Shown here one piece after another: positions 27,183-36,148 of a stretch of 64,000 nt of DNA. The notes under the pieces were generated by a model. That model made no database searches, had not been told where the DNA came from, and was given only the letters and a program-made list of their open reading frames with translations. The translations under genes were made by a program, and so were the position numbers. The stretch comes from Chloroflexota bacterium (GTDB lineage Bacteria; Chloroflexota; Anaerolineae; J102): assembly GCA_029782215.1 (NCBI GenBank), contig JAKOVD010000002.1:101227-165226 (forward strand), read 5' to 3'. Every line of letters begins with the position of its first letter. Position 1 is the first letter of the stretch.

Positions 27183-29150
27183 TCAGCGGATTAGCAGGAA
27201 GTAGCCGAGCAAGGCGACCACACCGATGAAGAGTGACAGGGCATAGAGGCTGAGGACGCCGTTTTGCAGGCGTGCGACCCCGCTGCCGACCACGGCTGTC
27301 ACCCTGCCGGCGCCGTTGACGGCGCCATCGACCAGACCCTGGTCGACCACGCGGAAGAAGAAACGGGCCAGCGCCCGCAGCGGCCGCACGAGGACCGCCA
27401 TATACAGCTCGTCGACCCAGTACTTGTGTTCCAGCACCGGCTGCAGAGGCGTGAGCATGCGCTGCAGCGCCAGCATCGACTGTGACTGCTTGACGTAGCG
27501 GGCGTAGGCCAGGTAGATGCCCAGGAGGGCGACCAGGCCCGAGAACAGCAGCAGGCTCACTTCCAGGAAGACGGTTCCGTGCTCCGGCGCCATTTCGGCG
27601 AACACCGGTCCCATCTCCGATTCCAGGAGATTGATGTGAGCGATGCCGCCCATTTCGCCCAAGAAGGCAGGAAGGCCAATGACGCCGCCGAACACGGCGC
27701 CCACCGCCAGCAGCCACAGGGGCCACGTCATGCCTTTGGGCTGTTCATGGGCATGTTCGTAGAGATGATGGTCGCGTGGCTCGCCGTGGAAGGCGCGATA
27801 GACGGCGCGGAAGCTGTAGAAGGCCGTGAGGAGCGCCGTGAAGGCGCCGATGGTGTAGAGCGTGTACGAATGGAGATAGGCGCGGTAAAGGATGGAGTCC
27901 TTCGACCAGAAGCCGGCAAGCAGGGGAAAACCTGCCAAGGCCAGCGCACCGATCAGGAACTGCTTGTAGGTCGTCGGCAGCTTCGCCCGCAGCCCGCCCA
28001 TCTTGTCGATGTTGAGCTCGCCGTGCAGAGCGTGCATCACCGAGCCGGCCGAAAGGAAGAGCAGCGCCTTGAAGAAGGCATGTGTGATGAGCAGGAAGAT
28101 GCCCGAGGCCCAGGCGCCTACCCCAACGCCCAGGAACATGAAGCCGAGCTGGGAGATGGTCGAATAAGCCAGGATGCGCTTCAGGTCGGTTTGCACGATG
28201 GCGATGGTGGCGGCGAAGAAGGCCGTCAGGACGCCGATCCAGGCGACCACCTCCATCGTTGCCGGCGCCAACACGAACAGCGGCGATGACCGGGCGATGA
28301 GATACACGCCTGCCGTCACCATGGTAGCAGCATGGATGAGGGCCGACACAGGCGTGGGGCCTTCCATGGCGTCCGGGAGCCAGACGAAGAGAGGAATCTG
28401 CGCCGATTTGCCGGTGGCCGCCAGCAGGAACAGCAGAGTCACCCCGGTCATGGCGGCGATAACCGCCGGCCCCGCACCGGCCACGGCGCTGAAGACGTCC
28501 GTGTAAGCCAGGCTGCCGGCCTGCTTGCCCACCAGGGAGAACAGCCAGAAGATCGCCAGCGCCAGCCCGAAGTCGCCCACACGGTTGACGAGGAAGGCCT
28601 TCTTGCCGGCATCGGCTGCCGCCGGTCGGTGATACCAGAAACTGATCAGCAGGTACGAACAGAGCCCCACGCCCTCCCAGCCCATGTACAGGAGCACATA
28701 GTTGTTCGCCAGCACCAGGATCAACATCATGAGGATGAAGAGGTTGGTGTAGACGAAGAAGCGTGCGTACCGGGCATCGTCCAGGGGCCGGTGCTCGTCA
28801 TCCAGCTTCATGTATTCGGCGGCAAAGACGTGAATCAGGAAGCCCACCCCCGTCACCACCAGGGCCATGGTCACCGACAGCTCATCGATCAAGAAGGCGA
28901 AGTTGACCCGCAGGCTGCCAATGTCGATCCAGCGCCACAGCAGAACGTCGATGCTGCGGCTCCCAAGCGGCAGCGCCAACAAGCCTATCTGCATGACGAC
29001 CGCGACCACAAAGGCCAGTCCCACCGCGCTGCAGGCGACAAAGGCCGCCCGCCGCGGCCCCAGGCGTCGTCCGAAGAAGGCGTTGATCAGGGTCCCCAGG
29101 GCGGGAAACAGGAGGATGAGGGCGCTCACGGCGCTGGCATTTGGGAGCAT
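27183..29150 (-). CDS. nuoL: NADH-quinone oxidoreductase subunit L
   Basis: A 655-aa distal antiporter-like subunit. Visible are the conserved MGWEGVGLCSYLLISFWY helix, GKSAQIPLFVWLPDAMEGPT channel segment, TDLKRILAYSTISQLGFMFL helix, and a long C-terminal region ending in a final membrane helix that belongs to the lateral amphipathic HL helix of the family. The usual length is about 610-670 aa. Confidence 0.97.
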   Translation of the reverse strand: MLPNASAVSALILLFPALGTLINAFFGRRLGPRRAAFVACSAVGLAFVVAVVMQIGLLALPLGSRSIDVLLWRWIDIGSLRVNFAFLIDELSVTMALVVTGVGFLIHVFAAEYMKLDDEHRPLDDARYARFFVYTNLFILMMLILVLANNYVLLYMGWEGVGLCSYLLISFWYHRPAAADAGKKAFLVNRVGDFGLALAIFWLFSLVGKQAGSLAYTDVFSAVAGAGPAVIAAMTGVTLLFLLAATGKSAQIPLFVWLPDAMEGPTPVSALIHAATMVTAGVYLIARSSPLFVLAPATMEVVAWIGVLTAFFAATIAIVQTDLKRILAYSTISQLGFMFLGVGVGAWASGIFLLITHAFFKALLFLSAGSVMHALHGELNIDKMGGLRAKLPTTYKQFLIGALALAGFPLLAGFWSKDSILYRAYLHSYTLYTIGAFTALLTAFYSFRAVYRAFHGEPRDHHLYEHAHEQPKGMTWPLWLLAVGAVFGGVIGLPAFLGEMGGIAHINLLESEMGPVFAEMAPEHGTVFLEVSLLLFSGLVALLGIYLAYARYVKQSQSMLALQRMLTPLQPVLEHKYWVDELYMAVLVRPLRALARFFFRVVDQGLVDGAVNGAGRVTAVVGSGVARLQNGVLSLYALSLFIGVVALLGYFLLIR

Positions 29151-29211
29151 ATTGAGCAGTTCGCAGCGGTGATTCCGTCGCAGGTTTCAGACCAAGGCGG
29201 CCTGGTCTCTG

Positions 29212-29514
29212 CTACTGTTTGAGAAGGTTGATCTCGTCGACGTTGGTGGTGTCCTTGTGACGGACGATGGCCATGACGATGGCCAAACCGACTGCCACTT
29301 CCACGGCCGCCACCGCCATGACAATGAACACAAAGACCTGGCCGGTCAGATTGCCCCAGTAATTCGACAGCGCGATCAGGGTCAGGTTGACGCTGTTGAG
29401 CATCATCTCCACGCACATGAAGATGACGAGGGCATTGCGGCGAATCAAGACGCCCAGGGCGCCCATGCTGAAGATGACGGCGGCAAGCAGCAGGTAGTAT
29501 GTCGTGGGGACCAT
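29212..29514 (-). CDS. nuoK: NADH-quinone oxidoreductase subunit K
   Basis: A 100-aa three-helix membrane subunit of complex I. The two buried glutamates of the family are present in FMCVEMMLNSVNL and in the third helix (AVAAVEVAVGLAIVMAI). The start codon is 3 bp after the nuoJ stop, so the two are probably coupled. Confidence 0.96.
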   Translation of the reverse strand: MVPTTYYLLLAAVIFSMGALGVLIRRNALVIFMCVEMMLNSVNLTLIALSNYWGNLTGQVFVFIVMAVAAVEVAVGLAIVMAIVRHKDTTNVDEINLLKQ

Positions 29515-29517
29515 GCG

Positions 29518-30030
29518 CTACTCCTCCTGGTGGCTCTTGATGCGACGGGCAAGCACCACGCCGCCCAGCATTCCCGCCAGCAGCAGCATGGATGCCAGCT
29601 CGAACGGCAGGACATAGGTGGTGTAGAGCTGGGAGCCAATCGCCTGCACCGACCCCGAAGAGGGCGCTCCGGTCGCAGGCGCCGACATGGGCAGGTTCGC
29701 GGCAAGGCCCAACACCATCGCCAGCATGAACACCGCCATCAACACCATGGCAAGCAGGCGTCCATAGCGCCTGCTGCCGCTCATGATGGAGCCGATATTG
29801 CCGCCGATGAGCATCACGACGAACAAGAAGAGCACGACAATGGCCCCTGCATAGACGATGACCTGCACCACTCCCAGGAACTGGGCGCCCAACATGATGA
29901 ACATCACGGCAAAGGCAGCGAAGTTGATCAGCAGGGCCAGGGCGCTGTGCACCGGGTTGCGGCTGATCAACACGCCTGCCGCGCCGAGCAGGGCAAAGAG
30001 GGCCAAGCCAGCAAAAAGCAGCAATTGCAT
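29518..30030 (-). CDS. nuoJ: NADH-quinone oxidoreductase subunit J
   Basis: A 170-aa five-helix membrane subunit. The LLFAGLALFALLGAAGVL first helix, RNPVHSALALLINF junction and the pi-bulge helix VVQVIVYAGAIVVLFLFVVML, with the conserved YAGAIxVLF motif, identify it. Confidence 0.95.
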   Translation of the reverse strand: MQLLLFAGLALFALLGAAGVLISRNPVHSALALLINFAAFAVMFIMLGAQFLGVVQVIVYAGAIVVLFLFVVMLIGGNIGSIMSGSRRYGRLLAMVLMAVFMLAMVLGLAANLPMSAPATGAPSSGSVQAIGSQLYTTYVLPFELASMLLLAGMLGGVVLARRIKSHQEE

Positions 30031-30073
30031 GGTGATTCGCTTCTTCGGGTGAAGAGGGTGGGGCCGAAACGCA

Positions 30074-30550
30074 TCACCCCGTGGGCCGGATGATGGTGTT
30101 CGGAGCGGGAGGGTTCAGCAGCTCTTGTTTGGTCAGAATGAGGTCGCGACGGTGGTAGCTGGCAAGGTCGATATAGTGGCCAAGAACAATGGCCTCCACA
30201 GGGCAGGCGGCTTCACAGTCGCCGCAGAAGATGCAGCGCAGAAGGTTGACCTCATAGACCTTGGCATGGCGTTCGCCGGGTGAGACGGGGTGCGCGGGAT
30301 CGTTTTCTTCCGCTTCGACGTGAATGGCGCCGGTGGGACAGGCCGCCTCGCACAAGCAGCAGCCGATACAGCGCTCCATCCCATTCTCGTACTTGCGCAG
30401 TTCGTGCCGCCCCCGGAAGCGTGGATAGATGGCCATCGGCTCATCCGGGTATTCGACCGTAGAAGGGCCCTCCAGGAGCACCTTCATGGTCACTCCCATT
30501 GCTCTGGCTATCTCGCGGGAGCCTTCGTAGACGTCTTTGATACCGGACAT
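30074..30550 (-). CDS. nuoI: NADH-quinone oxidoreductase subunit I (two 4Fe-4S clusters)
   Basis: A 158-aa ferredoxin-like peripheral subunit that holds clusters N6a and N6b, with motifs CIGCCLCEAACP and CIFCGDCEAACP. It passes electrons from NuoG towards NuoB. The YPRFRGRHEL segment before the first cluster is typical. A heptanucleotide array fills the 63-bp spacer to nuoH. Confidence 0.97.
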   Translation of the reverse strand: MSGIKDVYEGSREIARAMGVTMKVLLEGPSTVEYPDEPMAIYPRFRGRHELRKYENGMERCIGCCLCEAACPTGAIHVEAEENDPAHPVSPGERHAKVYEVNLLRCIFCGDCEAACPVEAIVLGHYIDLASYHRRDLILTKQELLNPPAPNTIIRPTG

Positions 30551-30556
30551 GGTGAA

Positions 30557-30598
30557 GTTGAAAGTTGAAAGTTGAAGGTTGAAGGTTGAAGGTTCAAC
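30557..30598. repeat. Heptanucleotide array between nuoH and nuoI
   Basis: Six perfect-phase 7-mers on the plus strand: GTTGAAA x2, GTTGAAG x3, GTTCAAC. It ends 6 bp before the nuoI start codon, so it occupies the place of the ribosome-binding site and no Shine-Dalgarno sequence is visible. Confidence 0.85.
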
Positions 30599-30613
30599 CG
30601 TCTAGTCGGAGGT

Positions 30614-31639
30614 TCAGGCAGTGAAAACTACCAGGACGGCCGTGATGGCCAGGTAGAGGATAGAAACGGGTACAAGGAACTTCCAGCAGAATCTCAGTAG
30701 TTGGTCGTAGCGGACGCGGGGCGTGCTGGCGCGCACCCAGATGTAGATGAACAACAAGACAAGGATCTTGACGACAAACCAACCAAAGCCGACGAAAGGA
30801 CCGTACCAGGTGTTGGGTGTCGCCAAAGGCCCGTGCCAGCCCCCAAAGAACAGCGTTGCCATGATGGCGCTGCCGGTGATCATGCCAATGTACTCGGCCA
30901 TGTAGAACAGGGCGAACTTGATGCCGCCGTATTCGACCTGGAAGCCGGCAATCAGCTCGTTCTCGGTCTCGGGCAGGTCGAAGGGGCTGCGGTTGTTCTC
31001 CGCCAGCATACAGATGAAGAAGAACGGGAATGCCAGCCACAGCCACAGCCACAGCCACCAGGGTCTTGACTGGTCGACGATGGCGGACAGGCTCATGGTC
31101 CCCACGTCGCGACCGATGTTCGTGGTCAGGATGATAGCAACCATCAGCAGCCCAAGCGGCAGCTCATAGCTGATCATCTGCGAGGCCGTGCGCAGCGCTC
31201 CCATCAGCGAGTAATTGTTGTTGCTGCTCCAGCCCGCCAGGACAACCCCGTAGGTGGCCACGCTCATGATCGCAAAGAGATAGAGGACGGCGACATTGAC
31301 GTCGGCGACCTGGAAGGTGATCGGGTAGCCAAGGACCGTCACCGGTGGGGCAATGGGAATCACTGCCCAAACCACCAGGGCCGGGATCAGCGCCAGCGCC
31401 GGAGCCAGGAGATAGACCACCTTGTCGACGTGACCCGGAACGATCTCTTCCTTGAAAATGGCCTTGACCGCATCGGCGATGGGCTGCAGCAAGCCAAGCG
31501 GACCGGCGCGGTTGGGACCCAGACGCCCGGCAAACCGCGCCAGCAGCTTGCGCTCGTAGTACGTCAGATACGCAAAGCCCACGAGCAGCAGGACGATGAG
31601 GACCAGGCTCTTGATGAAGGTGCTGATGACAAGGGCCAT
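30614..31639 (-). CDS. nuoH: NADH-quinone oxidoreductase subunit H
   Basis: A 341-aa membrane subunit forming part of the quinone site. The signatures YYERKLLARFAGRLGPNRAG and PFDLPETENELIAGFQVEYG are present. Its ATG overlaps the nuoG stop by one base (TAATG at 31637-31641). Confidence 0.97.
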   Translation of the reverse strand: MALVISTFIKSLVLIVLLLVGFAYLTYYERKLLARFAGRLGPNRAGPLGLLQPIADAVKAIFKEEIVPGHVDKVVYLLAPALALIPALVVWAVIPIAPPVTVLGYPITFQVADVNVAVLYLFAIMSVATYGVVLAGWSSNNNYSLMGALRTASQMISYELPLGLLMVAIILTTNIGRDVGTMSLSAIVDQSRPWWLWLWLWLAFPFFFICMLAENNRSPFDLPETENELIAGFQVEYGGIKFALFYMAEYIGMITGSAIMATLFFGGWHGPLATPNTWYGPFVGFGWFVVKILVLLFIYIWVRASTPRVRYDQLLRFCWKFLVPVSILYLAITAVLVVFTA

Positions 31640-34164
31640 TATGCCGATACCTTGCTGATAGCGACGGAGGTGCGGGGGCCGGCGGCGTCGAACAGGCTTC
31701 CCACCGGCGCTCCGGGAAGCGAGAAAGGCACAAAGAGGGTGCCGGGGCGTACGGCAGGGTCAAAATGCACGGCTGTCCGGACCTGTCCGGCCTGGGAGCG
31801 AATCTCCACCGGATCGCATTCCTGCAAGCCCAAACCGGCGGCATCGTCGGGATGGAGGTGGGCGGCCTGGATCACCAGGCCCATCATGGCCGGCGTGGCG
31901 GCAAAGACCGTGCCGCCATCCCAAAGCAGGTTGCCGGTCACCAGGCGGAAGGGATAGCCCTCGACTTCAGGCAACGCCACCTCATCATGGGGCTGCAGCT
32001 CCCGGTCCACCAGCAGGGCGTCCCACGCCCATTGCCGGCCATCGCCGTCGAGCGAGTCCCAGGTCATGCCGGCGTACTGGGGGACGGCCTCGGCGATCTC
32101 GGCCAATACGGCCGCAACCGAGGGGGTGTTCCAGGCTGCGGTCTGGCCGGCGGCATAGTAGCGGGCCAAGTGCATGAGGATGTTCCAGTCAGGGACGGAC
32201 TTGGCCACACTCTGCACCGCCTGCGGCGCCCGCTGCACCCGGCGATCCATGTTGGTATAGGTGCCGTCGCCCTCGGCGTAAGAAGAGGCGGGCAGCACCA
32301 CCGTGGCCAGTTTGGCCGTTTCGGTCAAGTACAGGTCCTGCACCACAAGGAAGTTCAGGGCTTTCAGCGCGGCGGCGTCGGCAGGCTTTTCGGCGGCGGG
32401 GTCCGCGCCCATGATGTAAAGCGCCCGGATCTGGCTGCGGACGTTGGCGATCATGGCGCCATAGTTCAAGCCGGGTTCAGCCGGCAGGCGGGTCTGCCAC
32501 AGCGATTCCAGGCGGCCGCGGCTGCCAGCATCGGCCAGCGGCGCATGGCCAGGCAGACGATCGGGCAGCATACCCATGTCGGCGGCGCCCTGCGCATTCG
32601 CCTGGCTGTGCAGGAAGCCCAGGCGATCGCCGTGCCCGGCGGCAACCACCCAGTTGGTGAGCGCCGTGACGATGGCCCGGGAGCCATGGCCCCAGGCATA
32701 GTCGGAGCCGTAGGCGACAAAAGGCCGCTTGGCCGCGGCCAACAGCTCCGCCGCCAGGGTGACAGCTTCGGCAGCAGCGCCGGCAGCCTTGACGGCGGCG
32801 GCGAAATCAGGCAGCCAGGCAGGAACGGTCTCCCCGCCGGCTTTGAGGGTGGCAAGCGTCAGGGCGTCAAACAGCGCTGCTTCGGCGCCGGGCGCAGGCT
32901 GGAAAGCCACCCCGGCGTAGCGGCTGAGTTCGATGGCGCGCGGGTGCACGATGACGATCTTGGCGCCCTTGCGCGCTGCCGCGCGCTTGAGGAAATTCGC
33001 CAGCACCGGCGCCTCTTCCGTGGGGTCGCAGCCCATGAGGACGATGAGATCGGCCTCGCGGGCTTCCGCCAGGGAGGGAATACCGCGCGGGTCGGCATGC
33101 AGGGCGGCGCCTTCGCGGAAGTCGAGGTTGTTGCTGCCCACCAACGCCCGCATGAACTTGCCGAGCAAGTAATTGGCCTCGTTGGAAACCTTGGCCGAGC
33201 CAATGGCCCCGATCGCGGAAGGGCCATACTTGATGCCAATCGTCTTGAGCTCCTGGACCACGCGCTCGATGGCCTGCTGCCAGGTGACGGGCTGCAGCTT
33301 GCCGTCGATGCGCATCAACGGCTCGGTCAGACGGTTGGCAGGCGCCGAGATGCCGGTGGCAAAACGGCCCTTGTCGCAAATCCATTCGTCGTTGACGGCG
33401 GGGTTTTCCCGGCCCACATGACGGCGCACCAGGTTGTCACGGGCATCGATGCGCAGATTGCAGCCTTGGGCGCAGTGCGTGCAGAGGGAGTCGGTATGGT
33501 CCAGTTCCCAGGGGCGATAGCCGAAGCGTGACAGCCGGTTGGTCAGGGCGCCTACCGGACAGAGATCGATGATGGAACCGCTCGTGTAGGCATCGAGCTT
33601 GCCATCAGGAAACTTGTCGATGACGGTTTCGCCGCCGCGGTGGAACAGCCCGAGCTGGGGTTTGTCTTCCCACTCCTGCAGATAGCGAATACAGCGCCAG
33701 CAGACAATGCAGCGCTCCTGGTCGAGCAGAACCAGGTCGCTCAACGGGTAGTTCTTGGCCTTGTGGGTCTTGATCTCCCAGAAGTGCGATTTGCCCGGAC
33801 CGTGCTCCATGGTCTGGTTCTGCAGCGGGCACTCGCCGCCCTTGTCGCAGATGGGACAGTCGAGCGGATGGTTGATCAGGATCAGCTCCAGCGTGCCCTT
33901 GCGGGCATCGACGGCCCTTTCGGAGGCGTAGAAGTACTTGGCGCCTTCGGCCACGGGCGTGGTGCAGGCCGTGATCAAGGCCCGGCCGCGCGGACCTTCC
34001 ATTTCGACCAGGCACATCCGGCAGGCGCCCAAGGGGTCCAGCTTCGGGTGGGAGCAGAACACAGGAATGGCGATGCCGGCGCGAGCGGCGGCGTCGGTGA
34101 GAAGCTCGCCTTTCTTGGCCTGAATATCAATGCCGTCGATGGAGATGTTGATCCAGTCGGTCAT
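31639..34164 (-). CDS. nuoG: NADH-quinone oxidoreductase subunit G, with N7-cluster motif
   Basis: An 841-aa peripheral subunit. The N-terminal 2Fe-2S site is CSHPKLDPLGACRMC. The His-Cys 4Fe-4S region is HPLDCPICDKGGECPLQ, and a further cluster uses CIVCWRC. Next is CTHCAQGC followed exactly 27 residues later by Cys, which is the C-x2-C-x3-C-x27-C site for the off-pathway N7 cluster found only in some bacteria. The remaining 550 residues form the molybdopterin-oxidoreductase-like domain. Its 3' end overlaps nuoH. Confidence 0.96.
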   Translation of the reverse strand: MTDWINISIDGIDIQAKKGELLTDAAARAGIAIPVFCSHPKLDPLGACRMCLVEMEGPRGRALITACTTPVAEGAKYFYASERAVDARKGTLELILINHPLDCPICDKGGECPLQNQTMEHGPGKSHFWEIKTHKAKNYPLSDLVLLDQERCIVCWRCIRYLQEWEDKPQLGLFHRGGETVIDKFPDGKLDAYTSGSIIDLCPVGALTNRLSRFGYRPWELDHTDSLCTHCAQGCNLRIDARDNLVRRHVGRENPAVNDEWICDKGRFATGISAPANRLTEPLMRIDGKLQPVTWQQAIERVVQELKTIGIKYGPSAIGAIGSAKVSNEANYLLGKFMRALVGSNNLDFREGAALHADPRGIPSLAEAREADLIVLMGCDPTEEAPVLANFLKRAAARKGAKIVIVHPRAIELSRYAGVAFQPAPGAEAALFDALTLATLKAGGETVPAWLPDFAAAVKAAGAAAEAVTLAAELLAAAKRPFVAYGSDYAWGHGSRAIVTALTNWVVAAGHGDRLGFLHSQANAQGAADMGMLPDRLPGHAPLADAGSRGRLESLWQTRLPAEPGLNYGAMIANVRSQIRALYIMGADPAAEKPADAAALKALNFLVVQDLYLTETAKLATVVLPASSYAEGDGTYTNMDRRVQRAPQAVQSVAKSVPDWNILMHLARYYAAGQTAAWNTPSVAAVLAEIAEAVPQYAGMTWDSLDGDGRQWAWDALLVDRELQPHDEVALPEVEGYPFRLVTGNLLWDGGTVFAATPAMMGLVIQAAHLHPDDAAGLGLQECDPVEIRSQAGQVRTAVHFDPAVRPGTLFVPFSLPGAPVGSLFDAAGPRTSVAISKVSA

Positions 34165-34172
34165 GAGGTCGC

Positions 34173-34193
34173 GTTGCAGGTTGAACGTTGAAC
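34173..34193. repeat. Heptanucleotide repeat between nuoEF and nuoG
   Basis: Three 7-mers on the plus strand, GTTGCAG, GTTGAAC, GTTGAAC, 8 bp upstream of the nuoG start codon. The unit differs from that of the other nuo spacers. Confidence 0.7.
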
Positions 34194-34216
34194 GTCACAA
34201 GGCGGCGTGTCTGAAG

Positions 34217-36112
34217 CTAGTCGTCCAGGACGTTTTCGACGATCTTGCCGGTGTAGGGCCGGTAGATGGGCCGCACCGGGATGTCCGGCTTGGCCTCGTA
34301 GGGGTTGGTTTCGGCGATGAAGGCCTCGAATTCGGGCCGGAAGAGCCTCAACATGCTCTGCAGGCCCCACACCGACGCCGGTCCGAAGGGACAGAACGAC
34401 TGCTGATCGATGTACTTGGTGATGCGCACCATGCGGTCCAGGTCGGCCGGTGTGCCGCCGCCATCCTCGATGCGTTCCAGCGTCGTCTCCATCCAGCCGC
34501 TGCCTTCACGACAGGGAGTGCATTTGCCGCACGATTCCTCGCGGTAGAAGCCAAGGGTACGCCGGGCGACGGAGACGATCGAGGTGCCCTCGCAGATGAC
34601 GATGATGCCGCCCGAACCCAGCATCGAACCGGCGCCCGCGATCGACTCGAAGTCGATGCCGGTGTCCAGCTTGTCCGGCAGGATGTGGGGCATCGACAGA
34701 CCGCCGGGAATGATGCTCTTGATGGGGCGGTCGCCCTCGGTGCCGCCGGCATACTCGAAGATGAGCTGGCGCAGCGTGGTGCCGTAGGGGATCTCGTAGA
34801 CGCCGGGCTTGCGCACTTCGCCGCTCAGGCAGACGAGCTGGAAGCCCGGACTCTTCTCGGTGCCCCACTGCCGGTACCATTCGGCGCCGTGCTCGACCAC
34901 GTGCCTGACGTGCGAGATCGTCTCGACGTTGTTGATGATCGTGGGTTTGGAGTACAGCCCAGCCACGGCCGGGAAGGGGGGCTTGAGGCGGGGATGTCCG
35001 CGGTTGCCCTCCAGGGAGGTCAACAGCGCCGTTTCTTCGCCGCAGATATAGGCGCCAGCGCCGGGATGAACCACCACTTCCAGGTCAAAATCGGCGCCGA
35101 AAATATTCTTGCCCAGGAATCCGTGCGCCTTGGCTTCAGCAATGGCATCCTGCAAGCGCTGGAAACCAAACATGTACTCGCCGCGGATGTAGATAAAGGC
35201 GTAGTGCGCCTGGATGGCCCACGAGGCACAGATGATGCCTTCCAGGAGCTGGTGCGGATCGTACTCGACGATCAGGCGGTCCTTGAAGGTGCCGGGTTCC
35301 GATTCGTCGCAGTTGACCACCAGGTAGCGCGGGTAGACGTCCTTGGGGAGGAAGCTCCACTTCATGCCTGCCGGAAAACCTGCCCCGCCGCGGCCCCGCA
35401 CGCCAGCCGTTTTCACCATGTCGAGGACTTCCTGCGCCGGCATCCCGACCGCCTTGCGGGCCGCCTGGTAGCCGCCATCCGCCAGATAGGTGTCGATGAG
35501 GTGGCTGTCCGGCTGGTCGATGCGCTTGAGCAGGAAGTTGGTGTCAGGGTGATGGTCGTGGTGGTAGGGCGCCGCCCCTTCCGGGCCCAGGCGCGACATC
35601 GGCAGGTCAGGCGCCGGTTCTTCCACCGTCGCCAACAGCTCGTCCAGCATGGCGTCGGCGGTTTCGGGCGACAGGTTCTCGTAATACCTGCCCCAGTTGC
35701 TCTGCGTGCGCCGCACGAAGCACATCGGCGCCGTCGCGCACGAGCCCAGACACTCCATGTGGTCGAGCGTGAAGTTGCCGTCGGCTGTGGTTTCCCCCAG
35801 CTTCACGCCCAGCCGTTCCTGCAGGTGTTCGGCCAGCTTCTCTGAGCCGCGTAGCATGCAGGGGACGTTGGTGCAGACCTCGATGTGGAATTTGCCGTGC
35901 GGTTCCTTGTACAGCATGTTGTAGAACCCGGCGACGGCATAGACTTCCATCGGCTCGATGTCAAAGAGACCGGCGACTTCGTCGAGCGCTTCATTGGGCA
36001 ACCAGCCGGCCTCTCGCTGCGCCACATACAGCGCCGGCACCAGGGCCGAGCGTGGTTTCGGGTAGCGCGCCATGAGCGCCTGGATTTCGGAACGAGCTGA
36101 GTCGGAGAGCAT
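34217..36112 (-). CDS. nuoEF: NuoE-NuoF fusion, NADH-binding subunit of complex I
   Basis: A 631-aa fusion. Residues 1-160 are the NuoE thioredoxin-like 2Fe-2S protein (CTNVPC near 80 and CLGSC near 120). Residues about 205-631 are NuoF, with the FMN/NADH site GRGGAGFPAGMKWSF, the segment NCDESEPGTFKDR and the 4Fe-4S motif SCGKCTPC. NADH is oxidised here and electrons enter the chain. The joint is a His/Asp-rich linker (PYHHDHHPDTN). The usual arrangement is two genes; one frame without interruption is seen here. Confidence 0.96.
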   Translation of the reverse strand: MLSDSARSEIQALMARYPKPRSALVPALYVAQREAGWLPNEALDEVAGLFDIEPMEVYAVAGFYNMLYKEPHGKFHIEVCTNVPCMLRGSEKLAEHLQERLGVKLGETTADGNFTLDHMECLGSCATAPMCFVRRTQSNWGRYYENLSPETADAMLDELLATVEEPAPDLPMSRLGPEGAAPYHHDHHPDTNFLLKRIDQPDSHLIDTYLADGGYQAARKAVGMPAQEVLDMVKTAGVRGRGGAGFPAGMKWSFLPKDVYPRYLVVNCDESEPGTFKDRLIVEYDPHQLLEGIICASWAIQAHYAFIYIRGEYMFGFQRLQDAIAEAKAHGFLGKNIFGADFDLEVVVHPGAGAYICGEETALLTSLEGNRGHPRLKPPFPAVAGLYSKPTIINNVETISHVRHVVEHGAEWYRQWGTEKSPGFQLVCLSGEVRKPGVYEIPYGTTLRQLIFEYAGGTEGDRPIKSIIPGGLSMPHILPDKLDTGIDFESIAGAGSMLGSGGIIVICEGTSIVSVARRTLGFYREESCGKCTPCREGSGWMETTLERIEDGGGTPADLDRMVRITKYIDQQSFCPFGPASVWGLQSMLRLFRPEFEAFIAETNPYEAKPDIPVRPIYRPYTGKIVENVLDD

Positions 36113-36148
36113 AGCTTGAGACTAAAGAAACGAGAGACTGGCGATGTA

